Positions 21,358 through 31,924 are shown, numbered from the stretch's first letter. The stretch: 64,000 bases of DNA from Diprion similis (GCF_021155765.1 NC_060114.1:1612001-1676000); one strand, 5' to 3'. Notes: generated by a model from the sequence alone, not told the origin. Program-made: numbers and translations.

Positions 21358-22000
21358 GAAAGCCAAAGGCAAAAACCGATGAATCTTATTTCATCTGTAG
21401 TATTAAGCTGTTGAACGATACATACATATGTATAAAGAAACGTGCTTTTTTTATCAGCCAAAAAGATCCAAAAATCGAAAAAACCTATTGATCTCGTTAA
21501 AGCTTTATATCTTTAAGCTATTTTGTTCAATCTAAGCTTCTTTAATAATTTATATTCCTTCATAACGGACAGTATTCTCTGTACAACTGAACTTTGTTTT
21601 TAAAAAGTAAGAAAACCAAAGTTAAACAACCGATTTATTTTATTTTATTTCACGTTTTAAGCTGTTGAACAATATAAATATAAATATATATAGTAAAAAA
21701 AACATGCGTTATGTTGTATGTATGAGGAATAATAAATAATCTTTTATTTGAAGAAAATAATTTTCATTATTATAAACCTGGTAGTTACAGGGCAGTAATA
21801 GGGTTGCTTCATGGCTTCGATTCTGTTCTGGCAGGGTTCTGTTGAGGCAACTAGCCGGGCCCTGATTCATAGGCCTCTTTAGGTCCTCACCGACAAAATG
21901 TGACCAGCCTCCAAGGGACCTGGTCGGGTGCCCTGTTAGGACCCTTGTAGATTGAGGGAAAAATAATCGGGACCTAGTCTAAGCCCTGACTGAAATCTTT
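21358..22000. repeat. right subterminal region of CACTA-like transposon A
   Basis: 643 bp without a gene. The first 400 bp are AT-rich 3' sequence of the accessory gene. From about 21780 the GC content rises and CAGGG/CCCTG motifs recur in both orientations, mirroring the left end. The last CCCTG is at about 21989, close to the return of Polinton coding sequence. Confidence 0.55.
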
Positions 22001-22366
22001 TACGGGAAGCTGCCACGCCGAGCACTCACCAACGTTGATTTACACAAATATGCTCAAGATATGAGAATTCCACATTTTCGCGGCGTTTTGATGCGGAATG
22101 GTCTACCATCATCAGGACCGAAGAAGCGAGAATCCGCAATTATTAATCTTGACGATAAGAACGGCCCCGGGACACATTGGGTTGCATATAAGAAAAACGG
22201 TTATCACGTTGTGTATTTCGATAGTTTTGGTGATTTGCAACCACCTAGGGATTTGATGAACTATCTCGGTGTTGGTAGCGTAAAATACAATCATAAGAGG
22301 TATCAGGAATACGATACTGTGATTTGTGGTCACTTGTGCCTCAAATTTCTTAGCGGGCAGCTATAA
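22001..22366 (+). pseudogene. Polinton adenovirus-type cysteine protease, 5' end lost to transposon
   Basis: Maturation protease of the Ulp1/adenain type. The frame is open from about 22001 (KLPRRALTNVDLHKYA) into the ATG at 22061 and on to the TAA at 22364-22366. The triad is visible: His in GTHWVAY (about 22170), Asp in VYFDSFGD (about 22215) and Cys in ICGHLCLKFL (about 22320). FRGVLMRNGLP is a conserved Polinton block. The first exon or N-terminus lies 10.7 kb away at about 11290-11325. The stop codon overlaps the TATA box of the penton gene. A shorter protein from 22061 would lack conserved N-terminal residues. Confidence 0.88.
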
Positions 22367-22398
22367 AAAGAGCGGTGTCACATTGACGAGCATCAGTC
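22362..22398 (+). promoter_or_regulatory. TATA plus TCAGTC promoter of the penton gene
   Basis: TATAAAA at 22362-22368 and TCAGTC at 22393-22398, 31 bp apart. The penton ATG follows immediately at 22399, so the 5' leader would be only a few bases. Confidence 0.65.
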
Positions 22399-23100
22399 AT
22401 GACGGAATCATTGTCGTTAACACTGTCGGGCACCTCATCCCTGCTGGAGGCTCAATATTTTCCCCCAATCGAGTTATCGTCGACGAAAAACTATGTTCTC
22501 GGACTCGTCGAGTTCATGACATTCAATTCAATACCCAATATTCAAGAGAAGTGTAATAAATTTTACCTGGAGCGAGCGGACAACAGCCGGGCAGTCATTA
22601 CGATACCCACAGGCAGCTACGAAATTGAAGATATTCAAAGTTTTCTGCACAAGGAACTACCTTCCGACATCTCCCTTAGTCTGCAGGCCAACGACAACGA
22701 GCTAAACAGTGAAGTTACGTGCAATCAAGTAGTAGACTTCAAACCCGAGGATTCCATTGGCCGATTATTGGGGTTTAAAGCGGTTGAGCTAGCACGGAAC
22801 GTTACGCATAAGTCCGAATTACCGGTAGCCATACTGAAAGTTAATACCATACGCGTTGAGTGCAACATAACCAACGGGGCGTACATAAACGGACGTCGGG
22901 CTCACACGATTCACGAATTTTTCCCCACCGTCCCATCTGGATATAAGATTGTTGAAGTTCCCGCCAACATCATTTACCTCCCAATCGCCGTACAGTCGAT
23001 ACAGAATATACAGCTGCGGATAGTCGATCAAGACGACGAGTTGGTTAATTTTCGCGGAGAGACGATAACTGTACGCTTACATGTAAAATCGGTGGAATAA
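22399..23100 (+). CDS. Polinton penton (minor capsid, single jelly-roll)
   Basis: A 233-residue intact frame. The pattern of short beta strands, the start LSLTLSGTSSLLEAQYFPPI, the central YVLGLVEFMTFNSIPNI block and the C-terminal GETITVRLHV strand match Polinton minor capsid proteins with a single jelly-roll, which form the vertices in modelled particles. SIGRLLGF is a conserved turn of the family. The frame ends TAA at 23098-23100 and the next ATG uses its last base (TAATG). Confidence 0.88.
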   Translation: MTESLSLTLSGTSSLLEAQYFPPIELSSTKNYVLGLVEFMTFNSIPNIQEKCNKFYLERADNSRAVITIPTGSYEIEDIQSFLHKELPSDISLSLQANDNELNSEVTCNQVVDFKPEDSIGRLLGFKAVELARNVTHKSELPVAILKVNTIRVECNITNGAYINGRRAHTIHEFFPTVPSGYKIVEVPANIIYLPIAVQSIQNIQLRIVDQDDELVNFRGETITVRLHVKSVE

Positions 23101-23282
23101 TGGGGATTGTATTTGAGACGAAAAAGTCAGGCAAAAGTTATAAAAGCGAGACGTCATGGCCAAATATCATCAGTCGTCCAGCACCATTGACGAAGCTGAC
23201 ATCTCCACTGAAGCTGACACCTCTGAACGCTCGGTTTCTCCAGAGTCTAGGTCTTCGATTACGTGGAAATTTTGGAAAATAA
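23100..23282 (+). CDS. small conserved Polinton ORF before the capsid gene
   Basis: A 60-residue frame whose end (LTPLNARFLQSLGLRLR) resembles the short 'LT-N--FL-SLGF' protein often found just upstream of insect Polinton capsid genes. It starts in the TAATG overlap with the penton stop. The TATA/TCAGTC promoter at 23139-23175 lies inside it, so it would come from the penton transcript. Function unknown. Confidence 0.5.
   Translation: MGIVFETKKSGKSYKSETSWPNIISRPAPLTKLTSPLKLTPLNARFLQSLGLRLRGNFGK
23139..23175 (+). promoter_or_regulatory. TATA plus TCAGTC promoter of the capsid gene
   Basis: TATAAAA at 23139-23145 and TCAGTC at 23170-23175, again 31 bp apart, inside the small upstream ORF. The capsid ATG is about 145 bp downstream. 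Confidence 0.65.
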
Positions 23283-23316
23283 AAATTCATGTTCGCTGCA
23301 TCCTGTGCGTGTTACC

Positions 23317-24531
23317 ATGGAGGAAATAATAAGAATACAGAAACCCGTAACATTCGACGAATCGATCGCACACTCTGAGGTTTACGCTCATCAGCCATTT
23401 GCATCATCGACCTTTGGGAATAACGATGAAATTCGAATTTCCGTTCAAAATCAGAACGAGTGCGTGCTACCGGAAAAAAGCTCCCTGCACATTCACGGGA
23501 AAGTTACAAAAGAAGATTATTCCATGGTGGCCGCTACAAAATTGGTCAACATGGCTGTTTGCCATATGTTTGAGGAAATTCGTTACAAGTTGAACGGTGT
23601 GGAAATTGATCGAAATAAAAATGTGGGCATCACCAGCATCATGAAGGGATACTTATCCCTCACCCCAGGGCAACAGCGCGGTTTGGAGAACACCGGTTGG
23701 CTGAGCGTTGCCGATATCAACCTGGCCGATGATGCTGGAAATTTTGATGTCGTTATACCGCTGCGTTATCTGCTGGGATTCGCCGAGGATTATTGCCGAG
23801 TCGTCGTTAATGCTAAACATGAGTTGATTCTCACACGCACTAACTCCGATTTAAATGCTGTACTTCAGACAAACACTACCGAGAAGTTTAAAATTACCCT
23901 CAGAAAAGTCGAGTGGCTGCTGCCCTACATCAAACTAGCCGACAAGCCGAAAATCCAGCTACTTAACTACATCGCCAAGGACTCGGCCATTCCCATGAGT
24001 TTTCGTTCTTGGGAAGCGTACGTGTATCCGATGCTGCCATCAACGACGCGGCATGTCTGGGCGGTCAAGACATCGACGCAGCTGGAGAAGCCTAGATACG
24101 TCATAATGGGATTCCAAACTGCAAGGAAAAATGAGGCATTGAAAAATGCTAGCGAATTCGATCATTGTAGAATAAGAGATGTGAAACTCTTTCTCAACTC
24201 ACAGTGTTACCCCTATGGGAATTTAAATCTAGATATTTCCAATAATCAATACGCCATTCTGTACGATATGTATGTCCAGTTTCAAACATCCTGCTACAAC
24301 AAGGAAGCCGAACCTCTGCTCTCGAAAAGTGAATTTATAAAACGCGCGCCCCTGATCGTCATCGATTGCTCAAAACAGAATGAATCGTTGAAAACCGGAC
24401 CGGTGGACATCCCGCTGGAATTTGAAGCAAGCGTAGAATTTCCTCGAAACACCGCAGCCTACTATATGATCTTGCACGATCGGGTCGTTGAGTACAGTCC
24501 GATTAGTGGCACGGTGAAGAAATTAGTATAA
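23317..24531 (+). CDS. Polinton major capsid protein (F54H12.2-like, double jelly-roll)
   Basis: An intact 404-residue frame from the ATG at 23317, which has a strong ACCATGG context; the upstream extension to 23263 has no ATG. The protein has the conserved insect Polinton blocks SSLHIHGKV, HMFEEIRYKLNGVEID and NLDISNNQYAILYDMY, and belongs to the family annotated as F54H12.2-like, interpreted as the double jelly-roll capsid protein. It is shorter than vertebrate Polinton capsid proteins but close to insect ones. It is the last gene before the right TIR. With the penton and ATPase also open, the particle side of this element is better preserved than polymerase and integrase. Confidence 0.9.
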   Translation: MEEIIRIQKPVTFDESIAHSEVYAHQPFASSTFGNNDEIRISVQNQNECVLPEKSSLHIHGKVTKEDYSMVAATKLVNMAVCHMFEEIRYKLNGVEIDRNKNVGITSIMKGYLSLTPGQQRGLENTGWLSVADINLADDAGNFDVVIPLRYLLGFAEDYCRVVVNAKHELILTRTNSDLNAVLQTNTTEKFKITLRKVEWLLPYIKLADKPKIQLLNYIAKDSAIPMSFRSWEAYVYPMLPSTTRHVWAVKTSTQLEKPRYVIMGFQTARKNEALKNASEFDHCRIRDVKLFLNSQCYPYGNLNLDISNNQYAILYDMYVQFQTSCYNKEAEPLLSKSEFIKRAPLIVIDCSKQNESLKTGPVDIPLEFEASVEFPRNTAAYYMILHDRVVEYSPISGTVKKLV

Positions 24532-24715
24532 GCCAATTTTGAGAGTAATATGTTAAATGTAAGAATGTAGAAAATAATATGTATAAGGTTAATTTTTTCA
24601 ATTATTAATAATATGATCAATTATTATATAGAAGCTGCAAAACTAAATGTAATTGAAGATGAATAAAAACATCTGTTCAGTGTATCTAATTGTTATTTTG
24701 AAACTTGACTTGCTC
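24532..24715. other. 3' region of the capsid gene
   Basis: AT-rich, with an AATAAA signal at 24662-24667. No gene seen. Confidence 0.5.
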
Positions 24716-25101
24716 CTCTCACCATCGTCCCGTAACCGACATCTGGCATTTTTTAATAATTTTTAAAGAATCTTTTATGTGTGACAGATTTATTTCAACA
24801 GCTGCATCCGGCATTTATGATAAAATTTAGTATACAATGTACAGATTTATTTACATTACCACCCACTTCATTCATTATCGGCATGAGCTGAAAGGCTGCA
24901 TTTCCAGGAATTTTTCTCAAGTGGTGTAGCGTTATCTAACTTGAAGCTTCCCGCCGTCGAACAAGACCGGACAGGATTTGCCCCCCCCCCCCCCCCCCCG
25001 CCGCGCGCCGCTGCAGCCGGCCCGGCCGGCCCGTAGCAATGGGGGGAACCCCCCCTCGAAACACCGCCATTGTGGGCCAGAACTCTCATATCCCATCTAC
25101 T
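24716..25101 (-). repeat. Polinton right terminal inverted repeat
   Basis: Inverted copy of 346-790. Ends at the TACCTA duplication (25102-25107). Carries the C19 run 24981-24999. Lacks the roughly 60-bp GC-rich block of the left arm. Confidence 0.92.
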
Positions 25102-25107
25102 TACCTA

Positions 25108-26742
25108 GGATGGGCTGTGGTCTATAGACTAGTTAGCATGGAGCAAGGTAAGAACTATGCTACGATTTATTTTCGGAGGAACAGAATTTAAAATTTTCGC
25201 TTCCACTAATTTTTAAATTGGTTGAAAATCAGAAACTCAAGGCAATATACGCCATTATGAATCCACTACCAGCCCCTAAATTCAAACCAAAGCGCAAACA
25301 TTGGAAAATTTTTCCTATCGATTCGAAATCATCCAAAATACCTCCACCGAAAATTAAACGGCAAGTAGCAAAATCAGTTCCAGCTTCAGCAAAGAAAACA
25401 GTTGACAATACGTTAGAGCCAAGATATAAACATCAAAAGATATTTAATCCAGGAACGGACGCGATTGCATCAAGAACGCGATCGCAGGCAAAAACATCAA
25501 CAGGAATTACGGAAAATTTAAACCCGATACCGGAGGACGATTCTACAGATTCATCCGACGATGAATTCTCCGAACCGCCGGCCCACAGGAAACGAAGAAG
25601 TCTATTATCAAATTTAGGGTTAGAAAATTCGACTACATCGCAAACTATTCAACAACCTGTAGAAATCGACTCACAGACAGAATTCAATGAAGATATAGCC
25701 ATTTAGTTAGAATCACCGTATAGAGATAACGAATCAGATGGTGATGTATTTTTACCAGTAGAACCGAAACGTAAAGTTGACAAACCATCTATAAATCTAG
25801 ATGAATTACAAAAATCTTTTGAGCTATTCGATAAATCACTTCATGAAAGAACAATACAGGGAAATTCAAATAACGAAGGAGTAGAATTACCAGCTGCTAT
25901 ATCCGAAAGTGAGGAATTAGACAGCCGCGAAATATTAGATGAACTCGATGAAACGGATGACGATGTATTAATCGATAAAATTGGAACATTTTTAGAAATG
26001 GTTAAAAGAAGTCAAAGAATTAACAATAAGGCTGAAACAACTAAAGCCAGTCAAAGTAATTTGAATGAGTCATTAGTTAGTCGACCTTTGCAGAAATCGA
26101 CTTTACCAACACCTTTAGTCGCACTCCGACCAATAGCACTTTCAACCCCGTATCCTTTAACTATAATACCAGGGTTGAACAAGACAGGGGAAATTTCATT
26201 CAAAATCAAGGTCAGTAAAACGCCTAGACATTTACAGCCGCAATTAGAAATTCGAGACTTCCCAACTAGAATTCAGATTACTGAAGGAATACCACCTGAC
26301 ATAGACACGATGTCACCTTTAAATTTACCAGCAGCACATTATTTGAAAAGAGGAAAATTTTTATTAAATAGAGAAAATTCATTAAATAAAGAAAAAAGAA
26401 ACATACGTAAAAGATAATTACATATATCCATTTCACTTCCATTGATTCAGAACTATCTAACCAATTAGCAGATTATTAAGTGATTTAGAGATCATAAATG
26501 CAGACGAACAACGTGATGCGAAATCAAAATTAGGACAGATTATTATAACAACGAGAGAAAAGTACAGAGTATTCAGCCTTGTGGTCAAAAAGGAATACTT
26601 TGATAAAATTGAATTACAGAATGTAAAAATAGCACTGGAAAATTTGAAAACGATATTTTTGGATTTGGAAATCAAAACTTTTAGAATTTCGAAATCAGGA
26701 GACATGACTGATGAACTACCGACAAATATCTGACCAAATTTA
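25108..26742 (+). pseudogene. Gypsy-env #1 pol: end of macrodomain, spacer and second macro-like half
   Basis: Aligns with 47845-49660 of Gypsy-env #2. The first 100 bp are the remaining macrodomain, full of changes. An open stretch (25218-25706) and another (25998-26417) hold the low-complexity spacer, with ASRTRSQAKT, DSTDSSDDE and SLVSRPLQKSTLPTPL blocks shared with the second copy. From about 26520 a macro-like half (compare 49440-49690) is read through several stops. The deletions and stops show long neutral decay. Confidence 0.75.
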
Positions 26743-27301
26743 TTGTTAGATATTTTTGAAAACGAAAATATAGACATTACCATCTGTACTGGGATATGTA
26801 GTGTACCTCCAGTAGATATCAGATCTGGAATAATTGCAGAATTGCATGCAGGGGTGATAGGAGGACATAAGGGCATGACGAAAACATACAGCAGGGTTAG
26901 AGAGAGGTTTTATTGGCCACAAATGCGAGACGATATAAGTGACTTCATTAGAAAATGCGAAAACTGTCAAGAACAAAAACTGGTTCGTGTAAAAACTAGG
27001 GAGCCAATGTTAATAACGGACACTCCATCAGAGGGGTTCGATAAAATCTCACTCGACACTGTAGGCCCATTACCACAAACAACTAGCGGAAATAAACACA
27101 CTTTAACAATGCAAGACAATCTAACCAAATTCTGCATTGCTGTGTCTATTCCGGACATTAGAGCCGAGACTGTAGGCCATGCCATGGTAAAACATCTAAT
27201 TTTGCAATCCGGTGCACCTAAAGTAATACTGACCGATCGAGGGACGAGCTTCGTTAGCAAATTATTACAAAAATAGGCAAAAATTTTCAAAATTAAATAT
27301 A
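26743..27301 (+). pseudogene. Gypsy-env #1 integrase, N-terminal part
   Basis: HHCC zinc finger (H and H in LHAGVIGGHKG, CENCQEQ) and the first two catalytic Asp segments (SLDTVGPL about 27052, LTDRGTSF about 27230). The frame stops at 27274-27276, then a pogo transposon begins at 27302. The rest continues at 29956. Confidence 0.88.
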
Positions 27302-27758
27302 GGAGAGAGTCCCTCAGTACCGGCCGGTATCCGGTACCGGCCAGTTGCAAGTTCCGGTATTCTACAATAGGCGGCGCTGAGACTTGTACCACCATTAGTG
27401 TGCTACGCTCTTCTAAGTATATGCCCCACCTGGCGGCCTCCCGCCGCGACCAGTTTACTGTTAGTGCAAAGGTTAGTGTTGCGCGTGGTGGGCATACACA
27501 ACATAATCAAAGTTCGTTGGGTGATTTTTCGAGTCCAAAGGACGAGTTCAAAACAAGTCAAACCTGGTATGTATTGGCTATTTATATGGCTATTACATAA
27601 TATAATTTAAATCAATCTTTTTACATATGTTCTTGTCTGTAGTCGAACATTATATATTATTCCGTTTCCTACAGTACCGGCCACAACATTGTCCTCCAGT
27701 AACGGCCATTATTTAAGTTAATTTTTGAGCAGTTTAGTTTGCTCACAGGTACACAAAG
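27302..27758. other. pogo 5' region
   Basis: 457 bp without a gene. Rich in short palindromic CCGG/GGTACC stretches (about 27318-27350 and 27675-27710) near the TIR, likely transposase-binding sequence. Confidence 0.4.
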
Positions 27759-29761
27759 ATGTCAGACGTTGAAAATGATGATGGGACGAAGAAAAAAAAG
27801 GGCATCTGGGAACCTGCGAACATGCACAATGCCGTGAAAAAGGTACTGAGTAATGAAATAAGTGCACGCCAAGCTGCAGATCGCTATTAGGTACCACGAA
27901 CTACATTGAATGACAGAGTTAGTGCCATTAGACATAATAAAGAGGTGTCCATTAAGCCAGCTATGGGTCGTTTTCACAGTACTTTTTCACCTGAACACGA
28001 AGAAATATTGGTAGAACATGTTAAGGACTGGGCAAATAGGCTAATGCCTTTAAGCAAAAAAGAATTTATAGGGCTCGCTTTTCAACTTGCCGAAAAGTAA
28101 AAATTACCTCACTAGTTCAATAAAAAGAAAAAATCTGCCGTGAAAAACTACTATTATTCTTTTATGAAAAGACATAGTGGCTTATCATTGCGCACTCCTG
28201 AATCAACGAGCTTAATGAGAGCTGTAGGATTCAACAGACCTCAGGTCAAGCGATTCTATGACGACCTTGAGACTTTGATGCGAAGGTTTAATTTCACTGC
28301 CTATAAAACATGGAACTGCGACGAGACTGGCGTTAGCATTGTCCAGAAACATTCTAAAGTTTAAGCTACTAAAAACCAAAGACAAGTTGGAAAACATACT
28401 TCTGCAGAACGTGGAAAGAACGTAACTGTACTTTTCGCAATGAGTGCTGGAGGTCAGTTCGTGCCACCATATTCCGTGTTTCCACGGTCTCGAATGAATG
28501 AGAGACTTATGATTAATGCTCCAAATGAGAGTATAGGAGAAACTCAGCCAAACAGTTGGATGAATGCCGAATTATTTTTGAAATGGATACATCACTTTGT
28601 GAAATATTAAAATCCCACAGCAGAGAATCCAGTTCTCTTGACTCTTGATGGACATGCCACCCATAAAGACTTAGAAATGATTGAAGTTCCCAGGAAAATC
28701 ATATCCACATGCTGAGCACCCCACCTCATACGACCCACAAGCTACAGCCACTTGATCGTACGTTCATGAAGCCTTTTAAATCTGCTTACAATGATGCATG
28801 TGCCTTGTGGGTGAGATCAAACTCTGCCGTAAGAATCAGTGAATACGAGGTTGCAGGGTTTGTTGCTTCTGCTTTTACTCGAGTTTCTCGAATGGATACT
28901 GCGGTTAGTGACTTTCGCTGCACAGGCATTTACCCCTTTAATAGCAATGTCTTTAGTGATTCAGATTTTATTGGTTCAGATATGACCAACGTTACAGAAA
29001 GCCAATTAATATCAGAACCATCGCTTTCATCTTCGCAACTGTCGGAACCGATACCTTCAACTTCTGCACAGCCAATTCTGCCAAATTTTAACTCTCGACA
29101 GCTAGAAATGACACCTTCAGCTTCTCAACAACTTGAATCTGCAACTGCTGCGTCCGACTCCGTCCCTCAAATTACAATACCTACGCCATCCGAGTCTCAA
29201 ACTACCGCTACTGACGCCGAACCTCGAATTGTCTCTTCTCAGCAATCCAAATCTCAAACAAAAGCTGTCATTGACCAATCCACTGAAAATTTCAAAACTG
29301 TACTCACAAAATTCTCACCGGTTCCTGATGCTTCGAAAAGAAGAGCTACTGCACGACATCGTGAAGCTGAAAGAAATGAAATCATAACGAGTTCTCCATA
29401 CAAAAAGATGCTGGAAGAGAAAAGAGAAAATAAAAGAAGTGTTGAATCAGCTAAGCGAAGAAAATGTTCGCTTCCAAGAAAAGATGCTAGCAAAAAATGT
29501 AAGAGTTTGGTTTCAGGAAAAGATATCAGCAAGAAAGCTAAAAAAAATAAAAATAAAAACGAAAACCTGACTCCTTCCTGCAGACCGAGTGAGGAAGAGA
29601 CTATTTGTCCTTTATGCCTTGATTCTCATGAAAAAAATTGGATACAATGTGGAAACTGCAAGGCTTGGGTCCACGAAGCTTGTGCGAATATATCAGAGCT
29701 ATCAAATCATGGTATAAATGGTCACATATTTGCTGGCCGGTACTGGGGGCCAATTTCTTAA
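27759..29761 (+). pseudogene. pogo-like transposase with C-terminal PHD finger
   Basis: Order: Psq-type helix-turn-helix (NAVKKVLSNEISARQAADRY, about 27826), CENP-B-type helix-turn-helix (about 27965-28170), DDE domain with WNCDETGVSI (about 28312), LLTLDGHATH (about 28638) and LQPLDRTFMKPFKSAYN (about 28742), a long Ser/Gln/Pro and Lys-rich linker, and a PHD-type zinc finger (CPLC, QCGNC, WVHEAC, about 29610-29690). At least five stops and one frameshift (about 28710) break the first two thirds. The last 350 codons are open, consistent with slow decay. PHD tails occur in some insect pogo-type transposases. Confidence 0.85.
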
Positions 29762-29955
29762 AGATTGATTTTTCCTAGTCTTTAAAATGCACTAATAAAG
29801 TTGATTATTTCTAAACAAACCGGTAGTTTATTATTTTTATTTATAGCACAAGAGTTCCTCAACATATACCAGGAGGTATTAAACATGTAACCTAAGGTAC
29901 TTCGACTTTTTTGTCGATAAACTTTAGGGTGACGGTACTGGGGAACTCTTCCCTA

Positions 29956-30501
29956 TCACAACATCAAGCTATCGTCCACAGTCAAATGGCGCATTAGAAC
30001 GAAGCCATATAGTCTTGACCGAATATATAAAACACTACATAGATGAATTCGACGATTGGGACGAATTGTTGCAATTTGCAATGTTTTCGTATAATACGTC
30101 AGTGCATGAAGCCACAAATTTTACACCATACGATTTAGTTTTTGGAAGACCAGCACGTTATCCTAATTCATTCGACACTAACGAAAACCCTCTAACGTAT
30201 AATTCGTACCTCGGGGATTTGATGATTAGACTAAAAGACATGCAGAAGTTAGCTGCTGTTAACTTAATACAAGCAAAGGAAAGATCGAAGATGTATTACG
30301 ACAAAAAAAAGTACATCCTTTTAAGGGTAGATCTGGGGACATGGTACGCGTTCTAATCGACGGCAGAAAGGGGAAATTTAGCAAGCGATATCAGGGTCCG
30401 TATCAAATAGTTAAGGTCTTGGAAAACAATAATGTAGTTCCAGAAGGTAGTAATGGTGAAAGATTCGTTAAACAGTTAGATGAACTCGAATTGGCTTACT
30501 G
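29956..30501 (+). pseudogene. Gypsy-env #1 integrase, C-terminal part
   Basis: Catalytic Glu segment SNGALERSHIV (about 29986) and the conserved DWDELLQFAMFSYNT block. A frameshift lies at about 30305, after YYDKK, before the SH3-like end. Nearly every residue can be aligned with 50180-50715. Confidence 0.88.
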
Positions 30502-30604
30502 ACAAAACGGGACCGAATACAGACGAATGGACCAGCCATATTTGGGAAACTGGAGAGTAGTGAGCATTCACTTTTGAAGAATCCGAGAACCCGAGTGGGG
30601 TACA

Positions 30605-31680
30605 ATGTGGAAGGGAATACTAAGGGTCCTGGGATTCTGGCTATTAAGAGGATGTTACACGCAAGACTACAGCGTAACAAGATTTAACAACAATCAGGGG
30701 ATATATTTCGAGAAACTACACAACCTAAGGCTTAAGAGGGCAGAATGGAGATTAATCTTATTCGTGGACACGAACTACCCGGCTAGTTTGATAACGCAAG
30801 TGCCGAGTTTAGATACAATATGTAACTTAGAATTAGGGGCCAATGAGACGGACATGAAGGCCGAATGCTATAAGACCATGAAAGAAAACGGAATTTCGCG
30901 AAGCTACGCTCGACTAGGTGAACTTTTAAAAGAACTGGGAGTGCTAGCGGCCGAATCAAGCATGAAGGATCAAGGGGACTTGCCGCGTACAATTTCTGGG
31001 CGTGCAGTGCCCCCCCTTAGAGATAGTAGGCTCCGTGAGTAGATATCTGTTCGGAGCATTGACATCAGAGGAGTTAGATTATTTTAATTCGGAAATAGAT
31101 AAATATACAAGGACCAAAATAAGCTAACTCGACTATTACAAAACCAAACCCACATAATATCAAGTGAATTGCAGGAAATTTATAGCATTGGTGAAAAACA
31201 CTTGGTTAGAATCAATGAAAACAGAATTAAAATTAACGAAATTATTTCAACAACTCAGAGGTTAGAAATAGATTCTGTAGATGCGAAAGTAAAATTAGAA
31301 ATGTGGGAATATGCTATGCAACTGAAGGATATACTGAATAAGAAAACAATTAACACAGAAAAGACTATTGTAGCTATTGAATTAGCTAAAGAGGTAAAAT
31401 TACACAGGTCACTTCTCAATTCTAGAAAACTGAAAGGAATATCCACTGAGATTAAAGAGGTAGAGGGAGAGCATGAGGTACCTATACCGCATCGTAGGAT
31501 AACAAGAGAAGAACTATCGAGAATAGCGAAAACGTAAGTACTGGACTACGGAGGTAAAGTTATGATAATTGTAAAGATACCATTGGTAGACAGAAAACCA
31601 TACCACCTGTACCAAATGCTGTCGTGGCCAGCGCCACAACAAATTGAAAACGCAACCATTACAGCGTTAGTAATTCCGCA
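30605..31680 (+). pseudogene. env-like (baculovirus F-type) glycoprotein, N-terminal part, broken
   Basis: Follows integrase by about 100 bp. It starts with a hydrophobic signal-like stretch (ILRVLGFWLLRGC). A second domain begins around 31020 with a glycine-containing hydrophobic segment followed by FGALTSEELDYFN and a long heptad-like helix (31090-31300), as in F-type envelope proteins of errantivirus-like elements. At least two frameshifts (one at the C run 31010-31016) and several stops break it. Copia sequence starts at 31686; the C-terminal part is at 36656. It is a dead gene and is described only. Confidence 0.72.
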
Positions 31681-31685
31681 AAGAA

Positions 31686-31910
31686 TGTTAAATGTAGCAA
31701 TGTATCCATCTAGTCGACCATCTATCACTTGATATGTTAATGCCCTAGCTATCTTGCTCTTAGCAAAGCGTTTCTCTTTCTTGTATCTTTTTAGTAATTC
31801 ATGACAAGCATGACACACGGTGAACGACCGTGAATAAATAAGGATCTCTAAATACAATTTACGAGTGTTTTACACCTATCAACTCCTACTCCACTACCTC
31901 TAACTTGACA
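31686..31910 (+). repeat. Copia 5' LTR
   Basis: 225 bp, near-identical to 36425-36650. AATAAATAAGG near 31835 is a plausible polyadenylation signal. Confidence 0.95.
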
Positions 31911-31924
31911 GGTTATGGGCCCAG
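31911..31924 (+). promoter_or_regulatory. Copia primer binding site (initiator tRNA-Met type)
   Basis: GGTTATGGGCCCAG directly after the LTR matches the half-tRNA initiator-Met primer site used by Copia elements. Confidence 0.75.

Larger units (their letters stand above)
11315..22000. mobile_element. CACTA-like transposon A, nested in the Polinton protease gene
   Basis: About 10.7 kb with its own transposase (11794-13961, minus) and a divergent multi-exon DUF4806-like gene (19204-21357, plus). Both ends carry repeated TCAGGGC/CAGGG motifs in opposite orientations (left about 11324-11490, right about 21787-21992), as in CACTA-like subterminal repeats. Polinton coding sequence flanks it. A truncated Gypsy sits between its two genes. 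The superfamily rests on the tnp2/DUF4218-like transposase. Termini and TSD are not resolved to the base. Confidence 0.7.
346..25101. mobile_element. Polinton/Maverick element, 24.8 kb including a nested transposon
   Basis: Self-synthesising DNA transposon with virus-like gene content. Both ends start with AG, as is usual for Polintons (AGAAGATAGG left, AGTAGATGGG right), and the 6-bp direct repeat TACCTA flanks it (340-345, 25102-25107). It encodes protein-primed PolB, a retroviral-type integrase, packaging ATPase, adenovirus-like protease, penton and double jelly-roll capsid protein, the diagnostic Polinton set. It also has a PLA2-like and a membrane protein. About 10.7 kb of its length is a later transposon in the protease gene; without it the element is about 14 kb. 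PolB and integrase carry in-frame stops, so this copy is probably inactive. It resembles adintoviruses, and a former virion stage is inference. Confidence 0.93.
27302..29953 (+). mobile_element. pogo-type DNA transposon, 2.65 kb
   Basis: Inserted in the Gypsy integrase with a TA target duplication (27300-27301 and 29954-29955). Imperfect TIRs start GGAGAGAGTCCCTCAGTACC on the left and GGGAAGAGTTCCCCAGTACC (inverted) on the right. Removing it joins the integrase sequence as seen in the second copy. Transposase is broken, so this copy cannot move itself. Confidence 0.9.
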
